DNA from: a virus
Strand: one strand, 5' to 3'
DNA length: 25,923 bases
IMG/VR virus record: IMGVR_UViG_3300025771_000162
Location: 1 to 25,923 of that record
The notes under the pieces are model-generated. The model saw only the letters and a program-made list of their open reading frames with translations, was not told the origin of the DNA and did no database searches. Below are positions 14,501-21,610 of the stretch, in pieces. Numbering within the stretch: the stretch's first letter is position 1; every line of letters starts with the position of its first letter. A program made the translations under genes and the position numbers.

Positions 14501-15030
14501 TCCCATAAAGTACTTAATGCAGCAAATCTTCTTGGAAGATTCATTAAGTTTTTAGTAAAGAGTCGAATCGATTGACCAAGAGCAGTTAGATATGCTGGTA
14601 TACGCATATATTCATCTGAACCAAATATACTTGTAACAATAGCAGCAAGCGCGGGGATTCCTAAAATTCCGCCTAATCCTGGTAAATCAGTTTTAGCAAT
14701 TGCTACTGGTTTTGCTTGGCCAGAAGATTTACCTGCTCCAGCACGCTGTCTTTCAGCACGGTCTTCTGCATCTTGTGCTTGATCAAACCGACGATTAGCA
14801 TCTTCAATATCAGCTCTTCCTTGAAAAAACATAAGCATTTCTGATAAAGAAGCTTGGATATCATTCAATAAATTACCAATAGTCTTTAATCTTTCCAGAC
14901 CATTTATTTCATTAACAATAGACTCTTTGGTATGAGAAGAGATATCAGAGACGTGCTCTTTTACTTTCTCAGTATCGTCTACTATTTTTTTACCGTCTGG
15001 GTTGACGTTTGGTAATGTTGCCTCAGCCAT
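11545..15030 (-). CDS. tail tape measure protein with C-terminal transglycosylase-like domain
   Basis: A 1161-aa protein and the last gene of the minus-strand operon. Long amphipathic and hydrophobic helices (GLGGILGIPALAAIVTSIFG near residue 120; a segment at about 260-330 with ALPITLIFAVIDGITGFV) and a coiled coil at about 510-620 are typical of tape measures, which set tail length and may enter the host membrane. Residues 766-804 hold a tandem 17-residue repeat starting KRGMDLGTTDTSVKADG. From about 830 a lytic domain follows: RESSG with probable catalytic Glu835, NVYGYQGGYQFGAAALETIGY, and AGYLAAAHLLGPGG. It replaces T4 gp29 in position and roughly doubles its length. The T4-style gp5 lysozyme domain is missing from the spike here, so this domain may digest peptidoglycan during entry. 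The first 8 bases overlap the gp51 end. Confidence 0.8.
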   Translation of the reverse strand: MAEATLPNVNPDGKKIVDDTEKVKEHVSDISSHTKESIVNEINGLERLKTIGNLLNDIQASLSEMLMFFQGRADIEDANRRFDQAQDAEDRAERQRAGAGKSSGQAKPVAIAKTDLPGLGGILGIPALAAIVTSIFGSDEYMRIPAYLTALGQSIRLFTKNLMNLPRRFAALSTLWERGTKTFSTFMGRLFTGGFFKPLVTSMSQSISGFIKSFTNQFRVAFDPKAGVWRNLTTGRFMQAPNAFVQTIVRIKDWFVSIGKMFAPVGKLFANITKGVGGFLAAIGKFLAPVKSLATGMLRLLGKLALPITLIFAVIDGITGFVKEFARTGSVLEGLKGAFTGIVEGFVNTLIDFVGGAISWLLSKLGLDSLAGFVDRLTEDFTNSVSQVANGVGDFIVGIFQFDGKKVLAGLGDVFQGTLGFFANILAAPIDAAVAFLNDIFEFRDEDAPPFSLVDLVTEKLGQVWEWLGELFDPQAILRALLPEVGSAASKLVPDALYRQAGINPETGEIETEQQRVTRESQATMDDAQEQINMLEESRSRLTEGHDQNIDRIEKTIELLKQQRETAPETGGFFTTTKSDIDEKIADRERELEVVRGTRQQVVSNLDERIAEQQNIRRSAANRITGFGDVPQGNGQPTVRVMTNDGLKDLTAEQVRQGREDGTIKRSLASEALLELGDQRQQSEAAGSTQSTPFDSLQAGDYITEDMLEYLPEDVMGGNLEPEHIEFMKREFIKRVPSVSVGSRELSTAQIISTVEDALSNVPGEKRGMDLGTTDTSVKADGKRGMDLGTTDTSVKADGKRGMEIPGQSQAVQVPSEESSDSIMDSLRAAMLQRESSGDYTDYNVYGYQGGYQFGAAALETIGYLKEGASKRGNSAMKNPENWTGKNGIKSLQDWLGAPMVQDMAFNELAAFNEKELRRLGVIDENTPPEQVAGYLAAAHLLGPGGVAEQGLGGKDAFGTSGQEYYDLGVAAASGAQPSADSAPMRIRITEGTEIAPPAAAPSATAAQDSTFKLAGMDFSGQMGFTEMYDKFYGGDGNLFSSEGLFSRNPLSGKSFEEAFALTTGRSIQEVDAAKEEIYRRYQGPDDFSLMGKAVNNGSTSVAAAREDRMGGSAAVVSAPTDNSTNVTNISNQTHVNSASPRATEPTIMSTINCGYGTSFG
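12621..12735 (-). repeat. 51-bp tandem repeat inside the tape measure gene
   Basis: Two identical 51-bp units (starting at 12621 and 12672) and the first 13 bp of a third (12723). The unit encodes 17 residues, so the repeat keeps the frame. It lies in a linker between the helical part and the lytic domain. Confidence 0.95.
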
Positions 15031-15148
15031 TTTTTGCTAACCGTTCTCGTTCTTGATCTAAGTGTTGTATTAACATATTTAGATAGATATCTCTTTCAAA
15101 TGGTATCATTTCTTCTAACTCGGTTAATGAATATTTGTGGTGTTGCAT
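15023..15148 (-). CDS. 51: gp51-like baseplate hub assembly factor / tail chaperone partner
   Basis: The only ATG gives 41 residues beginning MQHHKYSLTELEEMIPFERD and ending LAKNG. This core (HHKYSLTELEEMIPFERDIY) is what I know from gp51 of marine T4-like phages, but the conserved part starts earlier: the upstream in-frame codons read DSLANLYYVNFAL, and this frame has no ATG, GTG or TTG before it. The frame is open up to and past the gp26 stop, in the -1 phase relative to gp26, where a T TTT TTC heptamer lies. The full protein is therefore probably made as a frameshifted gp26-gp51 fusion (about 296 aa). It overlaps the tape measure start by 8 bp. Confidence 0.7.
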   Translation of the reverse strand: MQHHKYSLTELEEMIPFERDIYLNMLIQHLDQERERLAKNG

Positions 15149-15171
15149 TAACGCAAAGTTAACATAATAAA

Positions 15172-15211
15172 GGTTAGCCAGGCTATCATGACCGAGGCTT
15201 AACCGAAAAAA
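15172..15211 (-). promoter_or_regulatory. candidate -1 ribosomal frameshift site joining gp26 and gp51
   Basis: On the minus strand, gp26 ends GGT TTT TTC GGT TAA. The heptamer T TTT TTC (15211-15205) suits simultaneous slippage because tRNA-Phe can re-pair in the -1 frame. The new frame avoids the gp26 stop and enters gp51. Directly downstream, GGTTAaGCC (15204-15196) pairs with GGCTAACC (15179-15172), an 8-bp stem with one bulge, although the 0-nt spacer is shorter than the usual 5-9 nt. Confidence 0.6.
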
Positions 15212-15912
15212 CCTTGAAGTCCTTCTATCTTAATACTCTCTTCCTTTCCACATGCATCACAAGTATATGAAAGTTCTTTAACAAGCTTTGGCATAGTATT
15301 AAAGAATGACATAATTTTTTCAAATTGGTTTTGATTTAAATTCTCTAACCAGTCCTTAATATCACTTTTTGTATTATCTTCATATACAGTTTCTTTGTCA
15401 AAAATATACTCAACAGAATCAGTTAAAAAAGTAAATACGTCATCTAAATTATTTGTGTTTAAACCACCTAATTGTCTAGCTGAATCAAGATTAGGATATT
15501 TAAGTTTTACCCCAACATCTTCAGTAATCATAACTTTATCAGTATGATCATCATATCTTTCTAATTCAACTTTGTCCAAGTCTATGTTAATTTCTTGAAC
15601 ATGCCTGCATTCAGGATCTTCACCGCCATGCCTAAATCTTAAAGTAACTACATCACCTACTGATTTAGCACGTAGCTTTAAAAACAAATATTCAATATCA
15701 AAATAAGATAATGTATTAACATCAATATCATCTTTAATACAAGCTGATAATACATTAACAACTGCGTTAATTATTTCCCCTTGTTCTCCACCCTCCATTG
15801 CCATATAGAGAGCTTTCTCTTCTTTAACTAAAAATGGTCTGAAAAATATATTCTGACCGGTTGATGGAATTGTCGCTTCAAATTCAGGTGCCGCGATTTG
15901 TGGTAAAGCCAT
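15199..15912 (-). CDS. 26: gp26 baseplate hub / tail assembly protein
   Basis: A 237-aa protein of the T4 gp26 family (T4_baseplate). Recognisable parts are FFRPFLVKEEKALYMAMEGG near residue 25, DIEYLFLKLRAKSVG, and the C-terminal YTCDACGKEESIKIEGLQGFF with a CxxC zinc-like knuckle; a second Cys/His pair is in DPECRH. In T4 the protein is needed for hub assembly. Here the order is tube-like protein, gp26, gp51, tape measure, which is exactly where other tailed phages have their frameshifted tail assembly chaperones. A GGAGG ribosome site precedes the ATG. The last codons form a slippery sequence. Confidence 0.88.
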   Translation of the reverse strand: MALPQIAAPEFEATIPSTGQNIFFRPFLVKEEKALYMAMEGGEQGEIINAVVNVLSACIKDDIDVNTLSYFDIEYLFLKLRAKSVGDVVTLRFRHGGEDPECRHVQEINIDLDKVELERYDDHTDKVMITEDVGVKLKYPNLDSARQLGGLNTNNLDDVFTFLTDSVEYIFDKETVYEDNTKSDIKDWLENLNQNQFEKIMSFFNTMPKLVKELSYTCDACGKEESIKIEGLQGFFG

Positions 15913-15933
15913 AATGCCTCCATTTATATAAAA

Positions 15934-16683
15934 TTAAAAACCAAAACCTACTCTAATACCAATGCCTTGTGAGCCAATACTTACTGCTCCGTTTGTTGCT
16001 CTATTCACTGATCTATTTACTGCTCCTAGCGCTAAGTTAGTAGCAAATCCTAATATACCATTTCTCACAGACTGGCCAAGATCATTAATAAATGGAGCAG
16101 TTGAACTTGACGACGCAGGTATATTATTTTCAATAAAATGTAAATACGCAAATTGAACAGTAACTCTATGAACTTCTTCACTTGCCCAGCTCAAAGGCAT
16201 TGAGTTAACTGTTACAGGATATGCGTCTACTAAAGTTACACTATGAGAGACTGACCCGGCTTCGTTGTACTGATTTATTTCTACAGTTGAAACATAATCT
16301 TTATAATAGCCGATACGCATATTTCTTTGATATGGTTGGTTAGTATTATGTTTACCTATAATTAAACTTTGCCATGCGGTGAATAAACTCTTTTCTGCTA
16401 GATCAGAACCACAAGTTATAGACATTGTAACTTCTGGATAAGTTACATCATAACCAATTTTGTGAGTAAGACCAGTATTATAAGGCTTATTTTGAATAGT
16501 CTGAATAGAGCGTCCTGGTATCTCGGCTGAGTCTACTCTAAAACGTAATTCGCTAATAGCTGCTCCTCCGCCGGCCGGAATTGCCATTCGAGCTGGGAAC
16601 GTAATAAGAGAATCAAAGCTATGTTGTTTTGCAACCGCTCTATTGTTAATTTGTCCACTAAATTCTGATACGCTAAATGCCAT
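15934..16683 (-). CDS. 54: gp54-like baseplate-tail tube initiator
   Basis: A 249-aa protein with the tail-tube (gp19/gp54) fold pattern: an N-terminal SEFSGQINNRAVAKQHSFDSLITFP, then FRVDSAEIPGRSIQT, YPEVTMSITCGSDLAEKSLFTAWQSLI, YYKDYVSTVEINQYN, VTLVDAYPVTVNSMPLSW and VTVQFAYLHFIE. The PGR turn and the W..I core are typical of tube-like proteins. In T4, gp54 binds the gp48-gp53 baseplate and starts tube polymerisation. The C-terminal 60 residues are glycine- and asparagine-rich and are an extension. It overlaps the upstream gene by one base (ATG/TAA) and is next to gp26. gp54 is my best call; a gp19-like tube protein is the alternative. Confidence 0.75.
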   Translation of the reverse strand: MAFSVSEFSGQINNRAVAKQHSFDSLITFPARMAIPAGGGAAISELRFRVDSAEIPGRSIQTIQNKPYNTGLTHKIGYDVTYPEVTMSITCGSDLAEKSLFTAWQSLIIGKHNTNQPYQRNMRIGYYKDYVSTVEINQYNEAGSVSHSVTLVDAYPVTVNSMPLSWASEEVHRVTVQFAYLHFIENNIPASSSSTAPFINDLGQSVRNGILGFATNLALGAVNRSVNRATNGAVSIGSQGIGIRVGFGF

Positions 16684-17273
16684 TAACTTGCCATCCTAAG
16701 ACTGTCTGAATAAACACGGCCAGCGCTTGCTTTCTGAAATCTTTGCAGCGGTAAAAATAATGCCATGTCCCATTCTACTGAGTCTATCTTAATTCGTCTT
16801 GATTTTATCTGTTTATTTAAATAATGTTTCACACAGGGCTTAAATAATTTATATCTTGAAGAAGCTTTTAAAATTTTATAGCTTATATTGAGTTTAGTTT
16901 TCTCATCATATCTATTATTGCTTCTCAAAGAGTATAAAGCGTCCATTAGTTTAGCTCTTTGACGTAACGGTAGATAATGTAAGTTTATCCCTAAGAAGCC
17001 GTTGTCTCTCGGTTCGATTGGGAAAACTAATGGAAATGTATCATAGTATGGTAATTGTTGTTTGAGCTTAGGGTCATAATTAAATAACATCATTTCACCT
17101 ATCTCATATCCTCTGACAATTTTTGATCCGCTTTCACGAATTAACTTTGTTGGGGTAACAGTAATTTGCTCAGCTTCATTACGATACCATTCTCTAGCTG
17201 CACGGGTACGACCAGGTAATTGATTAGCCTGCACACCTCTTGTTAACAATCTATCAAATACGTAAGCTACCAC
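16683..17273 (-). CDS. conserved T4-like phage structural/assembly protein, unassigned
   Basis: A 196-aa basic protein. Marks that I recognise from marine T4-like phages are ANQLPGRTRAAREWYRNEA near the N-terminus, YDTFPLVFPIEPRDNGFLGINLHYLPLRQRAKLMDAL (key words NGFLGINLHYLP) and a C-terminal WDMALFLPLQRF. The family has no assigned function that I can name. The gene sits between gp4 and gp54 in a late operon, so a virion or assembly role is likely. A GATAAATA late-promoter-like motif lies 27 bp before its ATG. T4 has gene 2 (DNA end protector) beside gene 4, but I see no similarity that would justify that name. Confidence 0.7.
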   Translation of the reverse strand: MVAYVFDRLLTRGVQANQLPGRTRAAREWYRNEAEQITVTPTKLIRESGSKIVRGYEIGEMMLFNYDPKLKQQLPYYDTFPLVFPIEPRDNGFLGINLHYLPLRQRAKLMDALYSLRSNNRYDEKTKLNISYKILKASSRYKLFKPCVKHYLNKQIKSRRIKIDSVEWDMALFLPLQRFQKASAGRVYSDSLRMAS

Positions 17274-17299
17274 TTGTAGTCCTCAAGATAATTTCTTAT

Positions 17300-17307
17300 T
17301 ATTTATC
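17300..17307 (-). promoter_or_regulatory. late-promoter-like GATAAATA
   Basis: The minus strand reads GATAAATA just after the gp4 stop codon and 27 bp before the next start. It is identical to the motif before gp25 and matches NATAAATA of T4-like late promoters. Confidence 0.55.
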
Positions 17308-17745
17308 TTACTTTCGGCCAAGTTCTTTTTCCGTTATGATTTGAAAATCCCATCTTTTATCTTTGCAATATTCTTGTGTGGCTTTCCATTTAGCTTCGTT
17401 AACTAAATAAGTAGTAACCTCATTAAGATAGCGACGTGTTTTTCGTTTTTGAACTATTGGCGGCTGAGTTTGTTTAAAGGGTTTTACTTCTACTAAAGTA
17501 ACACCGATAGTACCATCAGTCTTTTTTGCTTTGACTATGAAATCTACAAAATATCTGTGATACCTTCCATCTAATGGAGACTTGTATGGTATAACTATTT
17601 CTTCCGAGCCCCAGTTAACTATATTAGGATTATTATCAAAATATATCATACATTGACGCTCCCAAGAACTTCGATAGATAATGTTCGTAGGATCGCCTAA
17701 ATATTTACTAGGAAACTTCGGTCTAAATTTACCTTTATACGTCAT
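17308..17745 (-). CDS. 4: gp4 head completion protein
   Basis: A 145-aa protein clearly related to T4 gp4 (also called gp50): MTYKGKFRPKFPSKYLGDPTNIIYRSSWE, WGSEEIVIPYKSP, HRYFVDFIVK, VEVKPFKQT and YLNEVTTYLVNEAKW. Length is near the T4 protein (150 aa). The E..VIPY, D and E-x-K pattern is that of a restriction-endonuclease-like (PD-(D/E)xK) fold, which has been proposed to trim DNA after packaging. It is the first gene of the minus-strand operon, 14 bp from the divergent gp48 gene, so any promoter for it must lie inside gp48 or in the tiny gap. Confidence 0.93.
   Translation of the reverse strand: MTYKGKFRPKFPSKYLGDPTNIIYRSSWERQCMIYFDNNPNIVNWGSEEIVIPYKSPLDGRYHRYFVDFIVKAKKTDGTIGVTLVEVKPFKQTQPPIVQKRKTRRYLNEVTTYLVNEAKWKATQEYCKDKRWDFQIITEKELGRK
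17697..17704 (+). promoter_or_regulatory. CTAAATAT late-promoter-like motif before gp48
   Basis: CTAAATAT lies inside the 5' part of gp4, about 55 bp before gp48. The same octamer occurs before gp32. The neighbouring sequence CTAAATATTTAcTAG is a near palindrome, so a motif also reads on the other strand. Confidence 0.4.
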
Positions 17746-17759
17746 AACGAGAAAATTAA

Positions 17760-18662
17760 ATGCCTTTATCTATTAGTATTTCTGCCAGCGCTGGTGGCGC
17801 CCTTGCAAGCCTAGCATCTTTTGCTTTTGGAGGCGGCGGAGGATTAACCTTTCCGTCTGATCTAAGAGGGCATGGCCAAAACTTTATTCTATTTAGGGCG
17901 TTAAAAGACTTTCAGTTAACTAGATCATCAGCACCCCTCTCAGCCACAGTAGCAACAGTAGCTTTACCGTTACCAGGTAATCTTTCTACTACATACAATG
18001 CTCAGTATGCTGTAGAAGGTATTGGACCTATAGGAAAGATTGCAGCAGATGTTGCTCAAGGCGGTGGTGGTATGCAAGGAGTAGCTCAGCGACTGGTGGA
18101 TAAGTTTGAAAATAATAATGGAGCTGATGTTAAAGGTGCGCTTCTTAATTTAGCATCCTCTGCCTCAGACCCTGCAATCGGTGCAGTAGCTGGTAGTATT
18201 GGCGGTGCAACAGGAGCTGCGTCTGGTGCTGTCGCAGCACAAGCTGTAAAAGGTGCTATGGCAGGAGCTGGCGTCGCACGAAACCCACATCTAGCTACTC
18301 TGTTTACAGGTACTAATTTTAGGTCACACACTTTTTCATATAAATTTACAGCGAGAAATGCAGGCGAGTCTAGTGCACTTAGAGGAATAATTAGAGCATT
18401 TAAATTTCATATGTCACCAGCATATAAAGCAGCCGGGCATTTTTTCGACTATCCGGAGCAATGGGATATTGATATTGTAGGTGGTAATTATCTTTTTGAT
18501 ATCGGCACCTCAGTACTTACTAACTTTGAAGTGGGTTATGGTGGCGAAGGAGCTGCTTATCATTTCGAAGATACTAATGCCCCGTTTAGTGTAACAATGT
18601 CTATGACGTTTCAAGAAGTTGCTATTACTACTAAATCTGAAATATTAATAGAGGGTAGATAA
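17760..18662 (+). CDS. 48: gp48 baseplate tail tube cap
   Basis: A 300-aa protein. The C-terminal half matches gp48 of T4-like phages: VARNPHLATLFTGTNFRSHTFSYKFTARN, then ESSALRGIIRAFKFHMSP, FFDYPEQWDIDI, LFDIGTSVLTNFEVGYGGEG and PFSVTMSMTFQEVAI. This is the tube-like domain that caps the hub and with gp54 starts tail-tube growth. The N-terminal half is rich in Gly and Ala (GGATGAASGAVAAQA) and looks like an extended or loosely structured insertion. It is the first gene of the plus-strand baseplate operon, and the stop codon overlaps the gp53 start. Confidence 0.92.
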   Translation: MPLSISISASAGGALASLASFAFGGGGGLTFPSDLRGHGQNFILFRALKDFQLTRSSAPLSATVATVALPLPGNLSTTYNAQYAVEGIGPIGKIAADVAQGGGGMQGVAQRLVDKFENNNGADVKGALLNLASSASDPAIGAVAGSIGGATGAASGAVAAQAVKGAMAGAGVARNPHLATLFTGTNFRSHTFSYKFTARNAGESSALRGIIRAFKFHMSPAYKAAGHFFDYPEQWDIDIVGGNYLFDIGTSVLTNFEVGYGGEGAAYHFEDTNAPFSVTMSMTFQEVAITTKSEILIEGR

Positions 18663-19231
18663 TGAATTATTTCTTTAAAAACTTTCCAACTGTAGATTAT
18701 GATATTAAAAAGAATGGTAAGAAAATTACTGTTCCTAATATCACTGCAAGTATGAAAATTCAAGATTTAGTGAGAAGAAAGAAAGCAGTTTTTTACAACT
18801 ATAATGTACCAGAAGGTGAGAGAGCAGATGCTATTGCTTTTAAGTATTATGGTGACGCATCTTTAGATTGGGTTATATTTTTAACTAATCAATATATAGA
18901 TCCTCAATTTGATTGGCCGTTAGATAGAAGAAGCTTTGAAAATTATTTGACAGACAAGTATGGTAGTGTTAGACTTGCATCAAGCACTATTCATCATTAT
19001 GAGCAAATACTTCAGGAACAATCAGTAAACTTTGACGGTACAGTTGTGCCTGAAATATATATTGAAATCGATCTAGATACTTACAACAGTTTAGATATAG
19101 CTGAGAGAAGAACAGTCTATTGTTATGAATATGAACAACGTATTAACGATGCTAAAAGAGAAATTAAATTACTTGATGAACGCTATGTGATTGAGTTAGT
19201 TGGTCAAGCTCAAGAGGTTTTTAATAGATGA
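18662..19231 (+). CDS. 53: gp53 baseplate wedge protein
   Basis: A 189-aa protein of the gp53 family. It starts MNYFFKNFPTVDYDIKKNGK, has AFKYYGDASLDWVIFLTNQYIDPQFDWPLDRRSF (key words YGDASLDW, NQYIDP) and YGSVRLASSTIHHYEQIL, and ends with a helical EQRINDAKREIKLLDERY. In T4, gp53 clamps neighbouring wedges around the hub. Sequence conservation is high across the length. It is coupled by overlap to gp48 before it and to the hub gene after it. Confidence 0.95.
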   Translation: MNYFFKNFPTVDYDIKKNGKKITVPNITASMKIQDLVRRKKAVFYNYNVPEGERADAIAFKYYGDASLDWVIFLTNQYIDPQFDWPLDRRSFENYLTDKYGSVRLASSTIHHYEQILQEQSVNFDGTVVPEIYIEIDLDTYNSLDIAERRTVYCYEYEQRINDAKREIKLLDERYVIELVGQAQEVFNR

Positions 19232-20574
19232 CAGAAAATTGGAGGCCTGGTGCAATACTTTACAGTGTTGTACTTACCAATCATCTTGGTGAAATAGCCG
19301 ATATAAAAAATATAGTTGCTGAATTTAATGTTTATGAAGACATGTTTAGCAGTACATTAAAAGCAGATCTTTTAATTGTTGATACTCAAGGCTTGCCTGA
19401 GGCATTCCCTATTGTTGGTGATGAGACGTTTACTATTGAGTTTCAAACCGACCCGTCAGCTGAAAAGGTTAATTTAACTTTTAGATCATATAAACTTTCT
19501 AAGCGTACTATTTCAAAAGAAAGAGAGCACATGTATGTGTTGCACGGTGCATCTCCTGAGCTATTTGCTAATTTATTTACTGAAGTAGAAGAAGCATATA
19601 TTGGTTTAAAAGCTCATGAAGTAGCAAGTGCTGTACATGGTACGTATATTCCAGGTAAAGCAATAGAAGCGGAGCCTACAATTAACAAGCTTACTTTTAC
19701 TAGTGCCGGACAACATCCTATTGAATTTATCAACATGGTAGCAACTGAAGCACAATCAGAAGAGTTTCCTGATTCCTCATATTATTTATTTTATGAAGAT
19801 CATATTGGTTTTAAATTTAAGTCAATTGCTAAGTTACTGAGTGAAGGTCCAGTAGAGACTTATTACTTTGCGGACCCCGCGGGAGACAAAGATCTCGCCA
19901 GGGACAAAGGGGGTATCAAGCAGTATCAAATTATCGCAGCTTTATCTTTTGATGAGACATTTGATATATTAAAAGGTGTTGTAGGTGGTATGATAGACAC
20001 ACAAGTTGCTTATATCGATCCTTTAATGAAAAAATATGAAGTTTTTAAATTTAAATATATTGATGATTTCGATAAATTAGATAATTTTGAAGGTCCTGGT
20101 GGCGGTCAAAGAATACTACCTCAACCAGGATTTTATGCTGGTAAGCCAGGTATTGCACATACTAGAATGGTAGCTGCTGATTGGAATGATGACGAAGAGA
20201 CTCCCAACTCACAAACATTTGGCGATCGTATATCAGAAGCAACTGACCCGCATAGATTTCATAGTAGTAAAAGATGGAAGTGGTATCATAATGGTGTAGC
20301 GCTTTTACAAAGTTTACATCAATACTCTATTAATATAACAGTACCTGGTAATTCAAACGCCAAGTGCGGTGATGTAATAGATATTTTTATACCTCAAAAC
20401 TCACCTCTTCAAACAGACGATGCAACTAAGTATTTAAAAATGTTTGGACAAGAGAATTCAAAGTTTTTAGTAACTGCAGTATTGCATAACTATAAACAAA
20501 CAACTGGTGATTATTATACAACAATTCAGGGTGTTAAGCAGTCTATGGACAAAGAGCCAGTACCCACTGCATAA
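19228..20574 (+). CDS. 27: gp27-like baseplate hub protein
   Basis: A 448-aa protein between gp53 and the gp5 spike. Its N-terminal part has FNVYEDMFSSTLKADLLIVDTQGLPEAFPIVGDETF, the first barrel of tail hub proteins (key words YEDMF, IVGDE), and a central YLFYEDHIGFKFKSI. A C-terminal barrel carries SINITVPGNSNAKCGDVIDIFIP and KFLVTAVLHNYKQTTGDYYTT, the ending seen in gp27/gpD-type hubs. In T4, gp27 forms the trimeric ring that holds gp5. The length is larger than T4 gp27 (391 aa). Family assignment rests on fold pattern and position. It overlaps gp53 by four bases. Confidence 0.8.
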   Translation: MTENWRPGAILYSVVLTNHLGEIADIKNIVAEFNVYEDMFSSTLKADLLIVDTQGLPEAFPIVGDETFTIEFQTDPSAEKVNLTFRSYKLSKRTISKEREHMYVLHGASPELFANLFTEVEEAYIGLKAHEVASAVHGTYIPGKAIEAEPTINKLTFTSAGQHPIEFINMVATEAQSEEFPDSSYYLFYEDHIGFKFKSIAKLLSEGPVETYYFADPAGDKDLARDKGGIKQYQIIAALSFDETFDILKGVVGGMIDTQVAYIDPLMKKYEVFKFKYIDDFDKLDNFEGPGGGQRILPQPGFYAGKPGIAHTRMVAADWNDDEETPNSQTFGDRISEATDPHRFHSSKRWKWYHNGVALLQSLHQYSINITVPGNSNAKCGDVIDIFIPQNSPLQTDDATKYLKMFGQENSKFLVTAVLHNYKQTTGDYYTTIQGVKQSMDKEPVPTA

Positions 20575-20585
20575 TAGGATATAAA

Positions 20586-21602
20586 ATGAATTTTGATAAA
20601 GAATTTTTAGGACAAAATTTTACCTGGTTTATAGGTAAAGTAGAGGATAGAAAAGATCCTCTGTATATTGGTAGAGTGAGAGTAAGATGTTTTGGCTGGC
20701 ATCCAGATGCTATTACTACTGAGCAGCTACCCTGGGCTCAGACTATACAGCCTGTTACTACACTGCCCACAACACCTAGCGGTTTGCCAAACGATACATG
20801 GGTATTTGGTTTTTTCCTAGACGGTGAAAAAGCTCAACGACCTATGGTAATGGGTCATATACCTGGTTATAAATTTAACTCACCTGGCGAGTCAGATATA
20901 CCAGCACTCGGTAGAGGAGAGACAGCTGGTGTAGAGTTTGGTAAAGATAATGCTGCTGTTAATAACTTACCACCTTCTCAATCAACTAGTAGAGGAGAAG
21001 CTCTAGAAGATCCTTTATCAAAGGATGTAATAGTAGATCCGGTTAATGATGTAAAGTGGTCAGAGCCAGAGGAAGCAAAAGACGCTACGTATCCTTTTGT
21101 TCAAACACATAATTCAGAAGGCGGTGTCATCACTCAAATAGTCAGCGGCGATCCAGAAGGTGAAGCAGCTGGTCGCCATGTAATATATTACCCAGCTGGT
21201 GGTTATGAAGAAACTGGTACAGATGGAGTTAAAGTAGTAAAAATAGTTAGTGATAGGTATCAACTAATCGCTGGAGATGATTATGTTCATATAGCAGGTA
21301 GTGTAAATCTAACTGTTGATAGTGATGTCACTACACATATATTAGGTAATTTAACTGAGAATATAATAGGTAATGTAACAAGAAATATTACAGGTAATTT
21401 GGAAGAAAAAGTAACCGGTACTGTAACACAAACATATGAATCTACCAAAACAGAAAATGTAACAGGGGCTGTTACTGAAAACTTTAGTGCTGATCAAACA
21501 ACCTCAATTGGCGGAAGCGCTACTGAAAATATAAGCGGTTCTAAAACGATGGCTGCAGGCGGATCTGTTACTATTACCGGTTCTACAATTGATCTGAACT
21601 AG
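20586..21602 (+). CDS. 5: gp5-like baseplate spike (OB fold plus beta-helix)
   Basis: A 338-aa protein. Residues about 10-110 form the gp5 OB fold (FTWFIGKVEDRKDPLYIGRVRVRCFGWHP and WVFGFFLDGEKAQRPMVMGHIPG; key words IGRVRVRCFG, VMGHIPG). The C-terminal 100 residues are eight-residue repeats such as NLTENIIG, NVTRNITG, NLEEKVTG and TKTENVTG, matching the triple beta-helix of the membrane-piercing needle. The lysozyme domain that T4 gp5 has between these parts is absent; the linker is only a disordered, acidic stretch. The cell-wall-cutting role could be taken by the tape measure domain. A PAAR tip gene follows two genes downstream. Confidence 0.9.
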   Translation: MNFDKEFLGQNFTWFIGKVEDRKDPLYIGRVRVRCFGWHPDAITTEQLPWAQTIQPVTTLPTTPSGLPNDTWVFGFFLDGEKAQRPMVMGHIPGYKFNSPGESDIPALGRGETAGVEFGKDNAAVNNLPPSQSTSRGEALEDPLSKDVIVDPVNDVKWSEPEEAKDATYPFVQTHNSEGGVITQIVSGDPEGEAAGRHVIYYPAGGYEETGTDGVKVVKIVSDRYQLIAGDDYVHIAGSVNLTVDSDVTTHILGNLTENIIGNVTRNITGNLEEKVTGTVTQTYESTKTENVTGAVTENFSADQTTSIGGSATENISGSKTMAAGGSVTITGSTIDLN

Positions 21603-21610
21603 AGATTAGA

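Noticed and set aside
15921-15928. TATAAATG on the minus strand before gp26
   Set aside because: It lies only about 9 bp from the ATG and abuts the GGAGG ribosome site, leaving no room for a leader.
16683-17273. Naming this gene as gp2 DNA end protector from its place beside gp4
   Set aside because: Position alone supports it; length and visible motifs do not clearly match T4 gp2, so it is left unassigned.
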